A DNA stretch of 64,000 nt from Anastatus disparis (Eukaryota; Arthropoda; Insecta; Hymenoptera; Eupelmidae), in the NCBI GenBank assembly GCA_017163975.1, contig JAFFSR010000317.1:180001-244000 (forward strand). The letters run 5' to 3'. The notes beneath the pieces are model-generated. The model was not told the DNA's origin and searched no databases. It saw only the letters and a list, made by a program, of their open reading frames with translations. Below, piece after piece: positions 48,023-60,121 of the stretch (the stretch's first letter is position 1; each line of letters begins with the position of its first letter). The position numbers and the translations under genes were made by a program.

Positions 48023-48915
48023 TGTGTATGTTTGTATATGTATGTGTGTGAGTGCATGAGTGTACGTATGCATGTGTATGTATGCATGTGAATGTGCGTA
48101 TGTGTGTGAGTGCATGAGTGTATGTATGCATGTGTGTATGTATGCATGTGAATGTGCGTATGTGTATGTGTGTGTGTGTGTGTGTGTGCATAGGTGTAGG
48201 TGCAAGTGTGTGAGTGTATATATATGTGACAATTATGTAAATGATATTCCCGGGAGAAAAGAAGCTTGATTCTTCACATTAATATAATGATAGTAATATA
48301 ATATTAAATGATATATAAGTAATATGATAAACTAGTAACGGAGACGGGGAAGCGAGGACGGAAACACGAACACGGAAAGACGAAGACGCAGACAGAGAAA
48401 CGGAGAGGGAGAGACGAAGATAGACAGACGGAGATTGAGAGAAAAAGACGGAGACAGAGACGAAGAGACGGTGATGGAGCAACGGAGACGGAAAAGTGAA
48501 GATGGAAAGACGGAGACAGAGAAACCAAGACGGTGAGATGGAGATTGAGAGACGGGGTGGCGAAAATGGAGAGACATAGCCAGAGGAACGGAGAAAGAGG
48601 GACGTAGAGTAAAAGACGGAGATAAAGAGAAAAAAACGGAAAGACAAAGACAGACATAGAGAGGCGACGACGGAGAAATTGAGACAGAGAGACGGAAACA
48701 GAGCGATGAAATGGAAGAAATGGAAACAGAGAAACGGAGACATAGAGGCAAAGACGATAAGATGAAAAGAGAAGATGAAAACAGAGGTATAGATGAAGGG
48801 ACGGAGATGGAGAGACAGAGACAGGAAGGCAGAGACAGAGAGGTATAGACACAAAAACGGAGATAGGAGGACGGAAAAACGGAGACAAAAAGACGGATAT
48901 AGTAAAATGGAGACG
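47258..48915 (-). repeat. Inner right arm, inverted counterpart of 42,880-44,035
   Basis: From the core outward: AT-rich sequence (47,258-47,560), a GACGGAGACAGAGAGA tract (47,565-47,870), a TG tract with an (AT)n run at 47,988-48,018 (47,880-48,240), a short unique piece containing AATTATGTAAATGATATTCC (48,231-48,250), and a second GA tract (48,335-48,915). The complement of 47,330-47,580 aligns with 43,725-43,940 (shared TCTAAAACACA, GATTAAAAAG, AAACAGAACT, ATATAAAAATT). The complement of 47,258-47,340 aligns with 43,955-44,035 (shared ATTTATACATATTA and ATAATATATGAAAAT). Confidence 0.88.
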
Positions 48916-48998
48916 GATATGCGTATGTGTGTATGTGTATGTGTGTGTATGTGAATGTGAGTATGTGAATGTGCGTTAGTGTGTATGTGTATGTGTGT

Positions 48999-49365
48999 AT
49001 GTTTTTTTTTTTTTTTTTTTTTAAAAAAAGATTAATATATGAAGGATATTGTCCTCTATATGATTAACCTTTTATATATGGTGAAGTCGAGGAAGTCCCC
49101 CGCCCGGCATCTGTTTAACACATTACATCAGGCTAGGACTGTCAGACCCACCGAAAACTTTGACTACCGATGGATGGTCAGCCACTTTTGTAACCAACAA
49201 TCAACCGATACCCAATGAGGTCGGATTTTTTAAAGAGTCGCGATATAAATGGCACATACACTTATTTTCTTTCGAAAAAAAAAGTTAGAGGTACCTGGCC
49301 AGGATTCGAACCCATGCCCTCCGCGTTGAAGGCAAGAGCTCTATCCATTACGCCATCGCGCTCTC
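48999..49365 (-). mobile_element. tRNA-derived SINE inserted in the TG array
   Basis: On the minus strand a tRNA-like head starts near 49,364, with an A box TGGCGTAATGGATAGAGC (49,338-49,355) and a B box GGGTTCGAATCC (49,301-49,312) at tRNA-like spacing. This is followed by a ~280-bp unrelated body and a poly-A tail, seen as the plus-strand T-run at 49,000-49,022. The anticodon stem is poorly paired, so it is a SINE promoter and not a functional tRNA. It is flanked on both sides by array sequence. Confidence 0.82.
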
Positions 49366-52300
49366 GTATGTGTGTATGTGTATATGTATTTGTGCATGTG
49401 TATGTGTGTGTGTGCATGTGTATGCGTGTATGTGTGTATGTGTGTATGTGGATTTGTGTATGTGTATGTGTATGTAAGTATGTGTATGTGCGTATGTGTA
49501 TGGGTGCATGTGTATTTTTTCATGTGCACGTGTGTATGTGTGTATGTGTGTATATGTATGTGTGCATGTATGTGTATGTGTGTATGTGTATGTGTGTATG
49601 TGTGTATGTGTAAGTCTGTATTTGTATGTGTGTATGTGTATATGTGCATGTGTATGTGTGCATGTGTATGTGTTTATGTGTATATGCGTAAGTGTATGTG
49701 TGTTTGTATACACGTATCTGTGTGTTGGTTGTGTGTATGTGTGTATGTGTGTGTGTATGTAAATGTGTGTATGTGTGTGTGTATGTAAATGTGTGTATGT
49801 GTATGTGTGTATGTTAATGTGTATGTATGTATGAGTATGTGTGTATGTGTATGTATATATGTATGTGTATGCGTGTATATCTGTATGTGTATGTGTGTAT
49901 GATTATGTATGTATATGTATGTGTGTATGTGTATGTCTGTATGCGTATATGTATATGTGTATGTGTGTATGTAAATATGTGTATGTAAATGTGTATATGT
50001 GGATGTGTCTGTATGTGCGTATGTCTGTGTATGTGTGAATGTGTGTGTGTGAGTGTGTATTTGTTCATGTGCACATGTGTATGTTTATGTGTTTATGTGT
50101 ATGTGTGCATTTGTATTCGTTCATGTGCACGTGTGTATGTGTGTGTAAGTGTGTATTTGTTCATGTGCACGTGTGTATGTATATGTGTTTATGTGTATGT
50201 GTGCATATGTATTTGTTCATGTGCACGTGTGTATGTGTGTATATGTATGTGTATGTGTGTATCTGTATGTGTGTATGTGCATGTATGTATGTGTATGTGA
50301 GTATGTGTATGTATGTTTATCTATATGTATGTGTATGTGTCGATGTGCGTATGTGTATGTGCATGTGTGTATGTGTATGTGAGTATGTGTATGTATGTTT
50401 ATCTATATGTATGTGTATGTGTCGATGTGCGTATGTGTATGTGTTTGTGTGTATGCGTATGTATGCATGTGTATTCGTGTTTATTTATGTGTGTATGTGC
50501 ATGTGTGTATGTGTAAGTGTGTATTTGTATGTGTGTATGTGTATGTGTGTATGTGAATATGTGTACGTGTGTGTATGTGCATGTGTGTATGTGTGTGTCT
50601 GTACGTGTATGCGTATGTGTGTATGCGTATGTGTGTCTATGTTAATGTGTGTATGTGTATGTGTGTATGTGTAAGTGTATATATGTATGTGTGTGTATGT
50701 GTGTATGTGTATGTCTATGTGTGTATGTGTAAATGTGTATGTGTATGTGTATGTGTGTATGTGTATGTGTGTATGTGTATGTGTGTATGTGTGTGTATGT
50801 GTATGTATGTGTATGTATGTGTCTGTGTTAACGTGTATGTGTGTATGTGTGTATGCGTATGTGTGTATGCGTATGTGTGTATGGGTATGTGTGTGTATAT
50901 GAATGTGAGTATGTGAATGTGCGTTAGTGGGTATGTGTATGTGTGTATGTGTATAGGTATTTGTGCATGTGTATGCGTGTGTGTGCATGTGTATGCGTGT
51001 ATGTGTATATGTGTGTATGTGAATTTGTGTATGTGTATGTAAGTATGTGTATGTGCGTATGTGTATGTGTTTATGTGTATGGGTGCATGTGTATTTTTTT
51101 ATGTGCACGTGTGTATGTGTATGTGTGTATATGTATGTGTGCATGTATGTGTGTGTATATGTGTGTATGTGTATGTGTGTATGTGTATGTGTGTATGTGT
51201 ATGTGTTTATGTGTATATGCGTAAGTGTATGTGTGTTTGTATACACGTATCTGTGTGTTGTTTGTGTGTATGTGTGTATGTGTTTGTGCGCATGTAAATG
51301 TGTGTATGTGTGTGTGTATATAAATGTGTGTATTTGTGTGTGTATGTTAATGTGTATGTATGTATGAGTATGTGTGTATGTGTATGTATATATGTTTGTG
51401 TATGCGTGTATATCTGTATGTGTATGTGTGTATGTTTATGTGTGTATATGTATGTGTGTATGTGTATGTCTGTATGCGTATATGTATATGTGTATGTGTG
51501 TATGTAAATATGTGTATGTAAATGTGTAATTGTGAATGTGTATATGTGGATGTGTCTGTATGTACGTATGTATGTGTATGTGTGAATTACGTGTGTGTGA
51601 GTGTGCATTTGTTCATGTGCACGTGTGTATGTTTATGTGTTTATGTGTATGTGTGCATATGTATTCGTTCATGTGCACGTGTGTATGTGTGTGTAAGTGT
51701 GTATTTGTTCATGTGCACGTGTGTATGTATATGTGTTTATGTGTATGTGTGCATATGTATTTGTTCATGTGCACGAGTGTATGTGTGTATGTGTGTATAT
51801 GTATGTGTATGTGTGTATCTGTATGTGTGTATGTGCGTATGTGTATGTAAGTATGTGTATGTATGTTTATTAATATGTATGTGTATGTGTCGATGTGCGT
51901 ATGTGTATGTGTTTGTGTGTATGCGTATGCATGCATGTGTATTCGTGTTTATTTATGTGTGTATGTGCATGTGTGTATGTGTGAGTGTGGATTTCTATGT
52001 GTGTATGTGTATGTGTGTATGTAAATATGTGTACATGTGTGTATGTGCATGTGCGTATGTGTATGTGTGTGTCTGTACGTGTATGCGTATGTGTTTATGT
52101 GTATGTGTGTCTATGTTAATGTGTGTATGTGTATGTGTGTATGTGTAAGTGTATATATGTATGTGTGTGTATGTGTGTATGTGTATGTATATGTGTGTTT
52201 GTATGTGTGTATGTGAATGTGTGTATGTGTATTTTTGTATGCACATGTGTGTATGTGTATGTGTGTATGTAAATGTGTGTATGTGTATGTGTGTATGCGT

Positions 52301-52442
52301 ATGTGTGTATGTTTATGTGTGTGTGTAAATGTGTGTATGTGTATGTGTATGAGTATGTGTGAATGTGTGTGTGTGCATGTGAATTCGTTCATTTGCACGT
52401 GTATATGTGTGTGTATGTGGGTATATGTATGTGTGTATGTGT

Positions 52443-52722
52443 ACACTGAAAAAATTGCGAGTGAGAAACTATACTAAATATGAATACGCAGCGTTCTGCG
52501 CATAAAAGCGATCCTCGTGCCCGTGAGAGAGATCCTTGCTACGTTTTTAGTCTCGCTGCCTTCTCAAAATTCTCTCGTCTCTACTCGTCTCTAATTTTGG
52601 GAAAGCAGCGAGCCCAAAAGCGCAGTGAGGATAGCTTTAATTTAATATAGCACCGATGTATTCACGTTTAGTATAGCATCTCCTCGCTGTAGTAAGGGAG
52701 GGCGCCTACAGTTTTTTCAGTT
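52443..52722. mobile_element. ~280-bp foldback MITE inserted in the TG array
   Basis: The left end ACACTGAAAAAATTG and right end CAGTTTTTTCAGT are inverted. Inner pairs are also inverted: TATACTAAATATGAATAC with GTATTCACGTTTAGTATA, and CTCGCTGCCTTCTCAAAATT with AATTTTGGGAAAGCAGCGAG. The interior is GC-richer and has no transposase. Array sequence continues on both sides, so it inserted after the array existed. Confidence 0.85.
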
Positions 52723-55700
52723 TATGTGTGTATGTGCATGAGTGTATGTGTATGTGAGTATGTCTATGTGTGTTTATCTGTGTGTTTGTGTATGTGCGTA
52801 TGTGTATGTGTATGTGTGTAGGCGTATGTATGTATGTGTGTATGTGTGTATATGTATACTCGTTTGTTTATGTGTGTATGTGTATGCGTGTATGCGTAAG
52901 TGTGTATTTGTATGTGTGTATGTGTACATGTGTATGTGTGTCTGTGTTAGGGCGTATGTAAATGTGTGTATGTGTATGTGTATATATGAATGTGTGTATG
53001 TGTGTATGTGTATATATGAATGTGTGTATGTCTATGTGTGTATGTGTATGTGTGTATGTTTATGTGTATGTGTGTATGAGTATGTGTGTACGTGTATATG
53101 TATGTATATGTGTATGTGTATGCGTGTATATGTGTATGTAAATGTGTGTATGTCTATGTGTGTATGTGTGTATGTGTATGTCCGTATGCGTATGTGTGTA
53201 TGTTTATGTGTATATGTCTATGAGTATGTGTGTACGTGCATGCGTATGTATATGTGTACGTGTCTATATGCGTATGTGTCTATGTGTATTTGTGTATGTG
53301 AATATGTGTCTGTACGTGCATGCGTGTATGTGTGTGTATGCGTATGTGTTTATGTGTATGTGTGTATGTGTATCTATGTATATGTATATGTGTATGTGTG
53401 TATGTGTATGTATATGTGTGTATGTGCATGTGAGTATGTGTATATGTGTGTATGCGTGTATGTATATGTGTGTATGTATGTGTATGTGTATGGGTATTCT
53501 TGTATGCGCATGTGTGTATGTGCATGTGTGTATGTGTAAGTATGTATTCGTATGTGTATATGTGTATATGTGCATGTGTATGTATTTAATTGTATGTGCG
53601 TAAGTGTTTATTTGTATACGCGTATCTGTGTATTGGATGTGTGTATATTTATGTGTGTACGTGTGGATGTGTTTGTGCGTATGTAGATGTGTGTATGTGT
53701 ATCTGTATATATAAATCTGTGTATGTGTATGTGTGTATGTTTATGTGTATGTGTGTATGTTCATATGCGTATGTGTGTATGTGGTTGTGTGTATATGAAT
53801 GTGTGTATGTGTATGTGTGTATGCGTGTATGTGCATGCGCGTATATAAATGTGTGTATGCGAATGTGTGAATGTGTATGTCTATATGTGTATGTGTCTGT
53901 ATGTGCGTATGTATGTGTGTGTGTGAATGTGTGTGTGTTAGTGTATGTGTGTATGTGTTTATGCGTATATGTGTATTTGTATGTGTGTATGTTTATGTGT
54001 ATGTGTTTGTGTGTATGTCTACATGCGTATGTGTGTATGTGTATGTGTGTATGTGAATGTGTGTATGTATATGTGTATGTGTGTATGTGCGTGTATGTGT
54101 ATGTGCGCATGTGTATATGTGAGTCTGTACGAGTATGTGTGTATGTGTGTATGCGTATGTGTGTATGTGAATGTGTGTGTGTGTATGTGTGTATGTATTT
54201 GTGTGTTTGTATGTGTCTATGTGTATGTGTGTATGTTTACTTTTGTATGCACATGTGTGTATGTGTATGTGTGTATGTGGATGTGTGTATGCGTATGTGT
54301 CTATGTGTATGTGTGTATGTGCATGAGTGTATGTGTATGTGAGTATGTGTATGTGTGTTTATCTATGTGTGTATGTGCGTCTGTGTATGTGTATGTGTGT
54401 ATGCGTATGTATGTATGTGTGTATGTGTGTATCTGTATACTCGTTTGTTTATGTGTGTATCTGTATGTGTGTATGTGTAAGTGTGTATTCGTATGTGTAT
54501 ATGTGTATATGTGCATGTGTATGTATTTATGTGTATGTGCGTAAGTATTTGTTTGTATACGCGTATCCGTGTATTGGATGTGTGTACGTGTGGATGTGTG
54601 TATGTGTGTATGTGTTCGTGCGTATGTAGATCTGTGTATGTGTATGTGTATATATAAATGTGGGATGTGTATGTTTGTATGTGTATGTGTGTATGTTTAT
54701 GTGTATGTGTGTATAAGTATGTGTGTACGTGTATGTGTATGTATTAGCGTATATGTATGCGTGTATATATGTATGTGTATGTGTGTATGTTCATGTGTGT
54801 ATGTGTATGTGTGTATGTGTATGTCTCTTTTTGTATGTGTATATGTGTATGCGTGTATGTAAATGTGTGTATGTGTGTATGCGTATGTGTTTATGTGTAT
54901 GTGTGTTTGTGTATGTGTGTATGTTTATGTGTATGTGTTTGTGTGTATGTCTATATGCGTATATGTGTATGTGTGTATGTTAATGTGTGTATGTGTTTGT
55001 CTGTAAGTACATGTGTGTATGTGTGTATGTGTGTATGTATATGTCTGTTTGTATGTGTGTTATTGATTGTGTGTATGTATATTCTTGTATGTATGTGTAT
55101 GTGTGTGTGCAAATGTGTGTATGTGTATGTTTGCATGTGGATGTGTGTATGTGGATGTGTGTATGTGTATGTGTGTATGTTAGTATGTGTTTATATATAT
55201 GTGTGCGTCTGTGTATGTGTGTATGTGTGTATTTGTATGTGTGTTTGTGAATGTGTGTATGTATATGTGTGTATGCGTATGTGTGTATGAAAATGTGTGT
55301 ATGTTTATGTGTATGGGTATGTGATTATGTGTATGTGTGTGCGTGTATGTGCATGTGCGTTAGTTCATGTGTTTATGTGTATGTGTGTATGTGTGTACGT
55401 GGATGTGTTTATGTGTGTGCGTGTATGTGCATGTGCGTTAGTTCATGCGTTTATGTGTGTGTGCGTGTATGTGCATGTGCGTTAGTTCATGCGTTCATGT
55501 GTATGTGTGTTTGTGTGCATATGTATGTGTGTATGTGTGTGTTCGTGTGTATGTGTATATGTCTATGCGTATGTGTGTAAGTGTGTATGTGTATGTGTGT
55601 ATGTGCTCGTTTGTTTGTGTATTTGTGTATGTGTGTCTCTGTACGTGTGTATATGTAATTGTGTATGTGAATGTGTGTATGTGTTTGTGTGTATGTGTAT

Positions 55701-56305
55701 ATGTGTATGTGTATGTGTGTGTATATGAGTATGTGTATGTGCGCATGTGTATGTGTGTCTACGTATGTGTATGCATGTATGTGTATGTGTTTATGTGTAT
55801 GTGTCTCTGTGTATATGTGTATGCATGTCTGTGTATGTGTTTATGTGTATGTGTGTATGCGGATGTGTGTATGTTTATGTGTATTTGTTTGTGTGTATGT
55901 CTACATGCGTATGTGTGTTTGTGTATGTGTGTTTGTGAATGTGTGTATGTGTATGTGTATGTGTGTATGTGCCCGTATGTGTATGTGCGTATGTGTATAT
56001 GTGTGTCTGTACGAGTATGTGTGGATGTGTGTATGCGTATGTGTGTATGTGTATGTGTGTCTATGTTGCCGTGTGTATGTGTATGTGTGTATGTGTATAT
56101 GTACATACGTATGTGTGTATGTGTATGTGTGTATGTATGTATGTGTGTATGTGTGTATGTATATGTGTGTTTGTATGTGTGTATGTGTATGTGTGTATGT
56201 TTATTTTTGTATGCACATGTATGTATGTGTATTTGTGTATGTAAATGTGTGTATGTGTATGTGTGTATGTGAATGTGTGTATGTGTACGTGTGTATGTGT
56301 TATGA

Positions 56306-56842
56306 TTTATACAATCTTCGTATTTCAATTGCAAGATTATCACCACTATAGATATCTTTTATGAAAGATTTATGAAAGACTATTTTCTTATTTTAGGAAT
56401 ATATCTACTGTGTTCATAGATAAAATCTTTCATAAACCTCTTATGAAAGCATTTTAATAAAAATGTTGTTTCAAGCCCACTATACCCCCCTGGAGCTCTG
56501 CAAATAAATGATTCTGTAAAAGATTTCTGAAAAGTTTTAGGTAGATTTTTAAAAATATTTTAAATAAATAATTTAGAAATATTTGTAAAACATATCAAGG
56601 TAAGATTGAAACAATCAAATAAAACTTTTATGAAAGATTTCAGCAATTTTTGCAGTCGCATGCATAAATGAACTATCTAACAGATTATTATTTATATCAT
56701 GAAATATTATATTTCAACACATTATACTTATATATGAAATACATATTTGCATACATTTTCTGGCATTCACTGATAAAGTCACATTCATACTTTGATAAGA
56801 TAAGCGCTGCGCGTTTATGCATAAAGCAGAGCTTTTATCTTA
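56306..56842. other. AT-rich right flank of the satellite region
   Basis: Contains AAAGATTT(A/C)TGAAAG words repeated several times (for example near 56,360, 56,520 and 56,630), a diffuse local repeat. No gene seen. Confidence 0.45.
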
Positions 56843-57749
56843 TGTAGTAAGTGAGATATCCTTCAATCACTTGGGGATAAAACGTGCATTGAACATGCTT
56901 CCTCCTGTCGGCATAATTAGGATGTAACATGGCAAATTGACCATGTTGTAATAACGCATAAGGACGACAGAAAGGAGCATACGACTGTTGGCAAGACGGA
57001 AAGCAGACCACGCGAGTCAAACCTGTAACACCATACCCAAGATCGTTGGCACACACGCGCGAATTTATGAAGCTTGTATAATGTGCACAGATATGGCTAG
57101 CAAGCCGCTTGACTTGAGTAGCTAAGTTGGGGTCCGTTAAGGATCGTTTGTCTCTCTCTTGTAGCGCGCGCAGCGTACCTTAAGAGCAATGAGCTTAGTC
57201 GACAGAAGGAACACGCCATTGCATCATTCTTTTTGTCGTAATCGAAGCAAAAAGAGCGTTGCGGCCGGCTGCAAATATACCGTACTTTCTTTGTGTGCGC
57301 TATAATAACTATTGGTGTGAGTGAGACGACTTAGCTTTATCTCTTATTGTATTTAAAATCGAGCCTCGTATTATTGCGAGTGCTCTAGTGCTACGTAAAA
57401 TAGCATAATTCATTGCTTTATTTGTGCGACGTGTGTGCCGGGCGATCTCGTGCGCGTCCTATTGTTATTTTCCATTCGTGCTATTATAACTCTTTTCTTG
57501 TGTGCTCGTGCCCCTTTTTGCGTGTGTCTGTTTTTTTTAAGTATCTGCTTTTACTGTTGCCGATAGTTCCGTTGTTAGTGCAAGCGGTGTCGCGTACGCT
57601 ATACGCGGCTGGCGTCCATCTTGAGCGCGCGTGCTATCATTGTGTAGTTAGTAAAATAAAGCTCTTTTTTTATTATTTAATCAGTTGGAAACCCGCATCT
57701 TATATTATTCATACCTTAGTGCAACCTTCTAATCTCCAAGGTTGTCACA
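56843..57749 (+). repeat. Candidate 5' LTR of the gypsy element
   Basis: This is the sequence immediately upstream of a primer-site-like motif. It ends GGTTGTCACA and contains AATAAA near 57,655 followed by about 95 bp of U5-like sequence. A plausible left end is TGTAGTAAG at 56,843, which would give TG..CA termini and about 0.9 kb. The 3' LTR lies outside the window, so the left boundary is unproven. A 73-codon minus-strand frame (56,835-57,056) overlaps its left part. Confidence 0.4.
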
Positions 57750-57760
57750 ACTGACGCAAC

Positions 57761-57775
57761 CAACGTGGGGCCGAC
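57761..57775 (+). promoter_or_regulatory. Gypsy primer-binding-site-like motif
   Basis: CAACGTGGGGCCGAC lies 12 bp after the presumed LTR end. TGGnGCC-type cores just after the 5' LTR are typical tRNA-primer sites of Ty3/gypsy elements. The particular tRNA is not assigned. Confidence 0.5.
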
Positions 57776-60121
57776 AAAAATTTCGATGAAAATTTTTGAT
57801 TAAAATCACGGGATTAAAAGAAAAAAAAAGGAACTGTGCTTAACATTAAATAAAAAAAACTGTGCTTAAATCAAAAAGAAGAAAAACTGTGCGTAAAATA
57901 AAAGAAAAACTGTGTTAAAAGTGAGAGACAATTGTCTGTACCAGTGAACAGAACTTTTTCATAAATACTCATGCGTTACCGGTTCACCACGTGGTCGCTA
58001 TTACGAACGACATACACACGACGAGGCTGAAAGAAGACACTTTGGCAGCCATTTTCTTTTCCTCTTCTCTTGTCCTTTCTTGATGCTGTCGCTTGGTAAG
58101 GTATAGAGAGAAATTTTTTTGTACCTTGCAGCAAGTTTGCCTTTAGCCATTATTTTCTTTCTATGCTTGTGCTTAAAAATTAAATGTAAAATATTTAAAA
58201 TAATTTTTTTTTGTGCGTTGACAGTTAAGAAAAATTTTTTTGTGCTTTGAAAAAAAAACAGATAAAATTTTCAATAGCTTTTAGAGTACATTAAGAAAAT
58301 TTTTGTTGTTGTATTAGAGACATAAATTTTTTTCGCTTTTGCTTAGGATTAATAGCTTAATATATATCTATATATATCTACATATATAGTTGTAACAGTC
58401 GGACGGTAAAACAAACAGTTTTAGTCGCCATCAAACAAGCTTACGCAAAAAACAATTTTCTTTAGCATTTCGTGCGTGGCGAATTTTAATCGCTGTAAAT
58501 TTACGCTTAGCTTAAAAGGTAGTAGTGCGCAATTCACTTAGCATAGTACGAATTTCTGTGAATACGTATTGCTTTAGCTTGTTACGGGTGTACAACTATA
58601 TAGAGCCATTATTATACATATGCATATATCTATACATATGCATATTCATATCTGTATCGTTTTATCACGTAGTCGTGCTGCGCAATCAGAGAACCAATCG
58701 TTCCTTTGACTGTGCTTCGTAAAGTGCTTCTTGGCTGATTTTTTTTTGTGCTGACTATTAAAATTTTTTTTTTATTAAAAATTTTTAATACAAAAATTTT
58801 TTTTTGCTTTCATAATTCTTAGTGTTTATGCATTTAAATATTTGTAAAATTCTTTGTATACAGTCTATATAACAGCTTAACATTTTCGAGCCTTTAGTAG
58901 CTATCTTGATTTTGTGTGCTTTGATAAAATAACTGTAAAGCTTCTTTTGAGAGTAGAAACTTAACTATAAAACTAAGTAATTTTTGTTAAGTTTTGAACC
59001 GCGTAGCACGATTACGTTATACCATACATATAATATTATTTTGTCTGTACTATTCCATTTTTTTTGTACCTTGTTATACCTACCCTTACAGTATCCTAAC
59101 CATCCAGCATACATTCCTTTAAGCGACGCCATCTTTAGCAAGCGAGCTGGATAATAGTTTATTACTTTTACTAAGAACTCTTACTATCTATTGTGCGCTC
59201 TCTCATACCCACAGCAACGCGGTGACTGTACCGACTGGAAAATACCGTTGGTTTATATTATTCATTGTAGTTGAAAAATTTTCTTGCTTGACTTTAACGT
59301 TTTTTATTCACTTTTTCTTACGAATGAAAAATTTTTTTTTGTGTGCTTCGGTTTACGTAATTTAATTTTTTTTGTGTGTGCATCGGTTTACGTAATTAAT
59401 TTTTTTTCTGTTAATAAGATAATTTTGCAGTTACTTGAGATAAAACTATTTTTTTTGGTTACACTCGATTTAAAAACTTTTATAAATTCTCTTAACGGTA
59501 ATAATTTATTTTTTAACTGTTATTTTTTCTTGCATTTGTTACGTAAATTTACTCAACACCGCGAAGACATAGTTTTTTTCATCTCAGTGTGATTTTTAGA
59601 TAATCGTGTAAGTAAAATTTCCTGCTGCATTGACATTGTCTGATTTAAGTTATACCTTTTCTTACAACGAAAGTCTATTTGTAGACGCTGGCTATAAATT
59701 AACAGTTTTTTTTTGCTTTTGTAGAGAAATAGTGCCATACGTAAAATATTTTAATATTACTATAAGACGCTTATTTTTTTAATTGAAAATTTTTTAATGA
59801 TTTCTATGAGTGGTATAATTTTTTTTGCTTGCTTTTGGTGATGAAAAAAAATTTTTGTTTGTTTGTTAACCTAAGATCTGATTGCATAGCCTGTTAAGAA
59901 TTTACATTAACTTAACTAATAGTAGTAGAGTGCCTAAGCTTTAAAGTTAAGTTTATGATTTTTTTAATTAACTTTTTCTTACAGTTAAATAAAAGTTAAT
60001 CTTGTTTTAATTTTAATCCGGAATTACCGTACTGAGAACTTCCTTTAAGCAACTTTCCTGAGATAAGGTCTCGTAATAAATTATTAGCAACTTTTTTGTC
60101 GTAGGCAAACTTTATATAGTA
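57776..60121 (+). other. Long leader between gypsy primer site and gag
   Basis: T-rich sequence with repeated AATTTTTTTTTGTGC-like phrases and no convincing frame. The distance from primer site to gag (about 3.3 kb including a nested foldback element) is unusually long for a gypsy element, so additional insertions are likely. Confidence 0.45.

Larger units (their letters stand above)
48916..56305 (-). repeat. 7-kb TGTATG hexamer array (right arm)
   Basis: Degenerate (TGTATG)n / (TGTGTATG)n on the plus strand, the complement of the left array. It is interrupted by a SINE (48,999-49,365) and a MITE (52,443-52,722). Higher-order repetition is visible. A TATACACGTATCTGTGTGTTG-like variant lies near 49,707 and 51,239, TATACGCGTATC then TGTGTATTGGATG lies near 53,615 and 54,556, and TGTTCATGTGCACGTGTGTA-type words form a cluster near 50,060-50,240 repeated near 51,607-51,780. 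Confidence 0.97.

Noticed and set aside
49301..49364. Functional tRNA gene
   Set aside because: A and B boxes are present, but the anticodon stem pairs poorly and the sequence continues into a ~280-bp body with a poly-A tail, which marks a SINE.
32737..56305. CRISPR array
   Set aside because: Repeats are continuous degenerate hexamers without constant spacers, and the genome is eukaryotic.
32737..56305. Inverted repeat as a sequencing foldback (missed hairpin adapter) artefact
   Set aside because: Such artefacts give near-identical arms with little or no spacer. Here the arms are clearly diverged, separated by ~3.2 kb, and differ by independent insertions.
47885..56351. Equivalent long Cys/Val/Met/Tyr frames in the TGTATG array
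   Set aside because: Same explanation; frames in all registers overlap and mirror each other.
56835..57056. 73-codon minus-strand frame with cysteines (LGYGVTGLTRVVCFPSCQQS)
   Set aside because: Composition is somewhat protein-like, but it lies in the candidate gypsy LTR, antisense to the element, with no recognised domain. Not called without further evidence.
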